The notes under the pieces: model-generated
Databases searched by the model: none
Told to the model about the DNA's origin: nothing
What the model saw: only the letters and a program-made list of their open reading frames with translations
Position numbers and translations under genes: made by a program
Shown here: positions 33,267-33,268 of the stretch, in pieces
Numbering within the stretch: the stretch's first letter is position 1
Layout of the letters: the number at the start of each line of letters is the position of its first letter
Origin: Phycisphaerales bacterium
GTDB lineage: Bacteria > Planctomycetota > Phycisphaerae > Tepidisphaerales > Tepidisphaeraceae
Assembly: GCA_020853095.1 (NCBI GenBank)
Contig: JADYZN010000012.1
Location: forward strand, 1-33,268
Length of the DNA stretch: 33,268 nt
Direction: 5' to 3'

Positions 33267-33268
33267 GC

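Overview
The window is about 33 kb of GC-rich bacterial chromosome. It most likely comes from the Planctomycetota, probably a Phycisphaerae-like lineage. This is inferred from an N-terminal LEPR-xLL-type motif (LEERRLLS) on a giant modular secreted protein, a tandem-DUF4159 protein with a terpenoid-cyclase-like domain, DUF502, a TadG-like protein and a Cys-rich mini-protein. No rRNA, tRNA, CRISPR array or complete transposon was seen. The left edge cuts through a gene.

Layout. (1) 1-4284, minus: a modular surface or secreted protein, truncated by the window edge. It has LamG, five FN3-like modules, three copies of a carbohydrate-binding-like 'GFE-P' module and a Calx-beta start. (2) 4285-5470: no confident gene. 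It contains a 12 x 21-bp tandem repeat and the first copy of an inverted-repeat element. (3) 5471-6616, minus: a class V aminotransferase, flanked on its other side by a second copy of the same element. (4) 7024-11225, plus: a short division/cell-wall cluster, rsmH - LysM membrane protein - ftsL-like - ftsI, without mraZ, murE or murF. (5) 11250-17793, minus, listed in transcription order: DUF502 membrane protein, hpf, ptsN, ptsH, ptsI, rne/rng. This combines a regulatory PTS (no EIIB/EIIC), ribosome hibernation and RNA decay. (6) 17799-24393, minus: a TadG-like protein, a zinc-ribbon/cyclase/DUF4159 membrane protein and a TPR secreted protein. The TPR gene is 5 bp upstream of, and probably translationally coupled to, DUF502. 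(7) 24428-24808, plus: a Cys-rich small protein. (8) 24816-29074, minus: M3 oligopeptidase, rex, and a two-Rossmann TrkA-N/RyR membrane protein whose start overlaps the end of rex. (9) 29191-33070, plus: an orphan ABC ATPase, glpX (class II fructose-1,6-bisphosphatase) and an AspT/YidE-type transporter with two RCK_C domains. (10) 33071-33268: no gene, but nested inverted repeats.

The most interesting functional unit is the overlapping rex + TrkA-N(x2)-RyR pair. A known NADH-sensing repressor is coupled to a membrane protein that carries two predicted dinucleotide-binding folds, a degenerate channel-like membrane part and a ryanodine-receptor-type domain. Next in interest are the terminal-inverted-repeat element pair around the aminotransferase, the in-register 21-bp repeat, and the LysM insertion in the division cluster. 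All functional calls come from reading motifs by eye; no database search was run.
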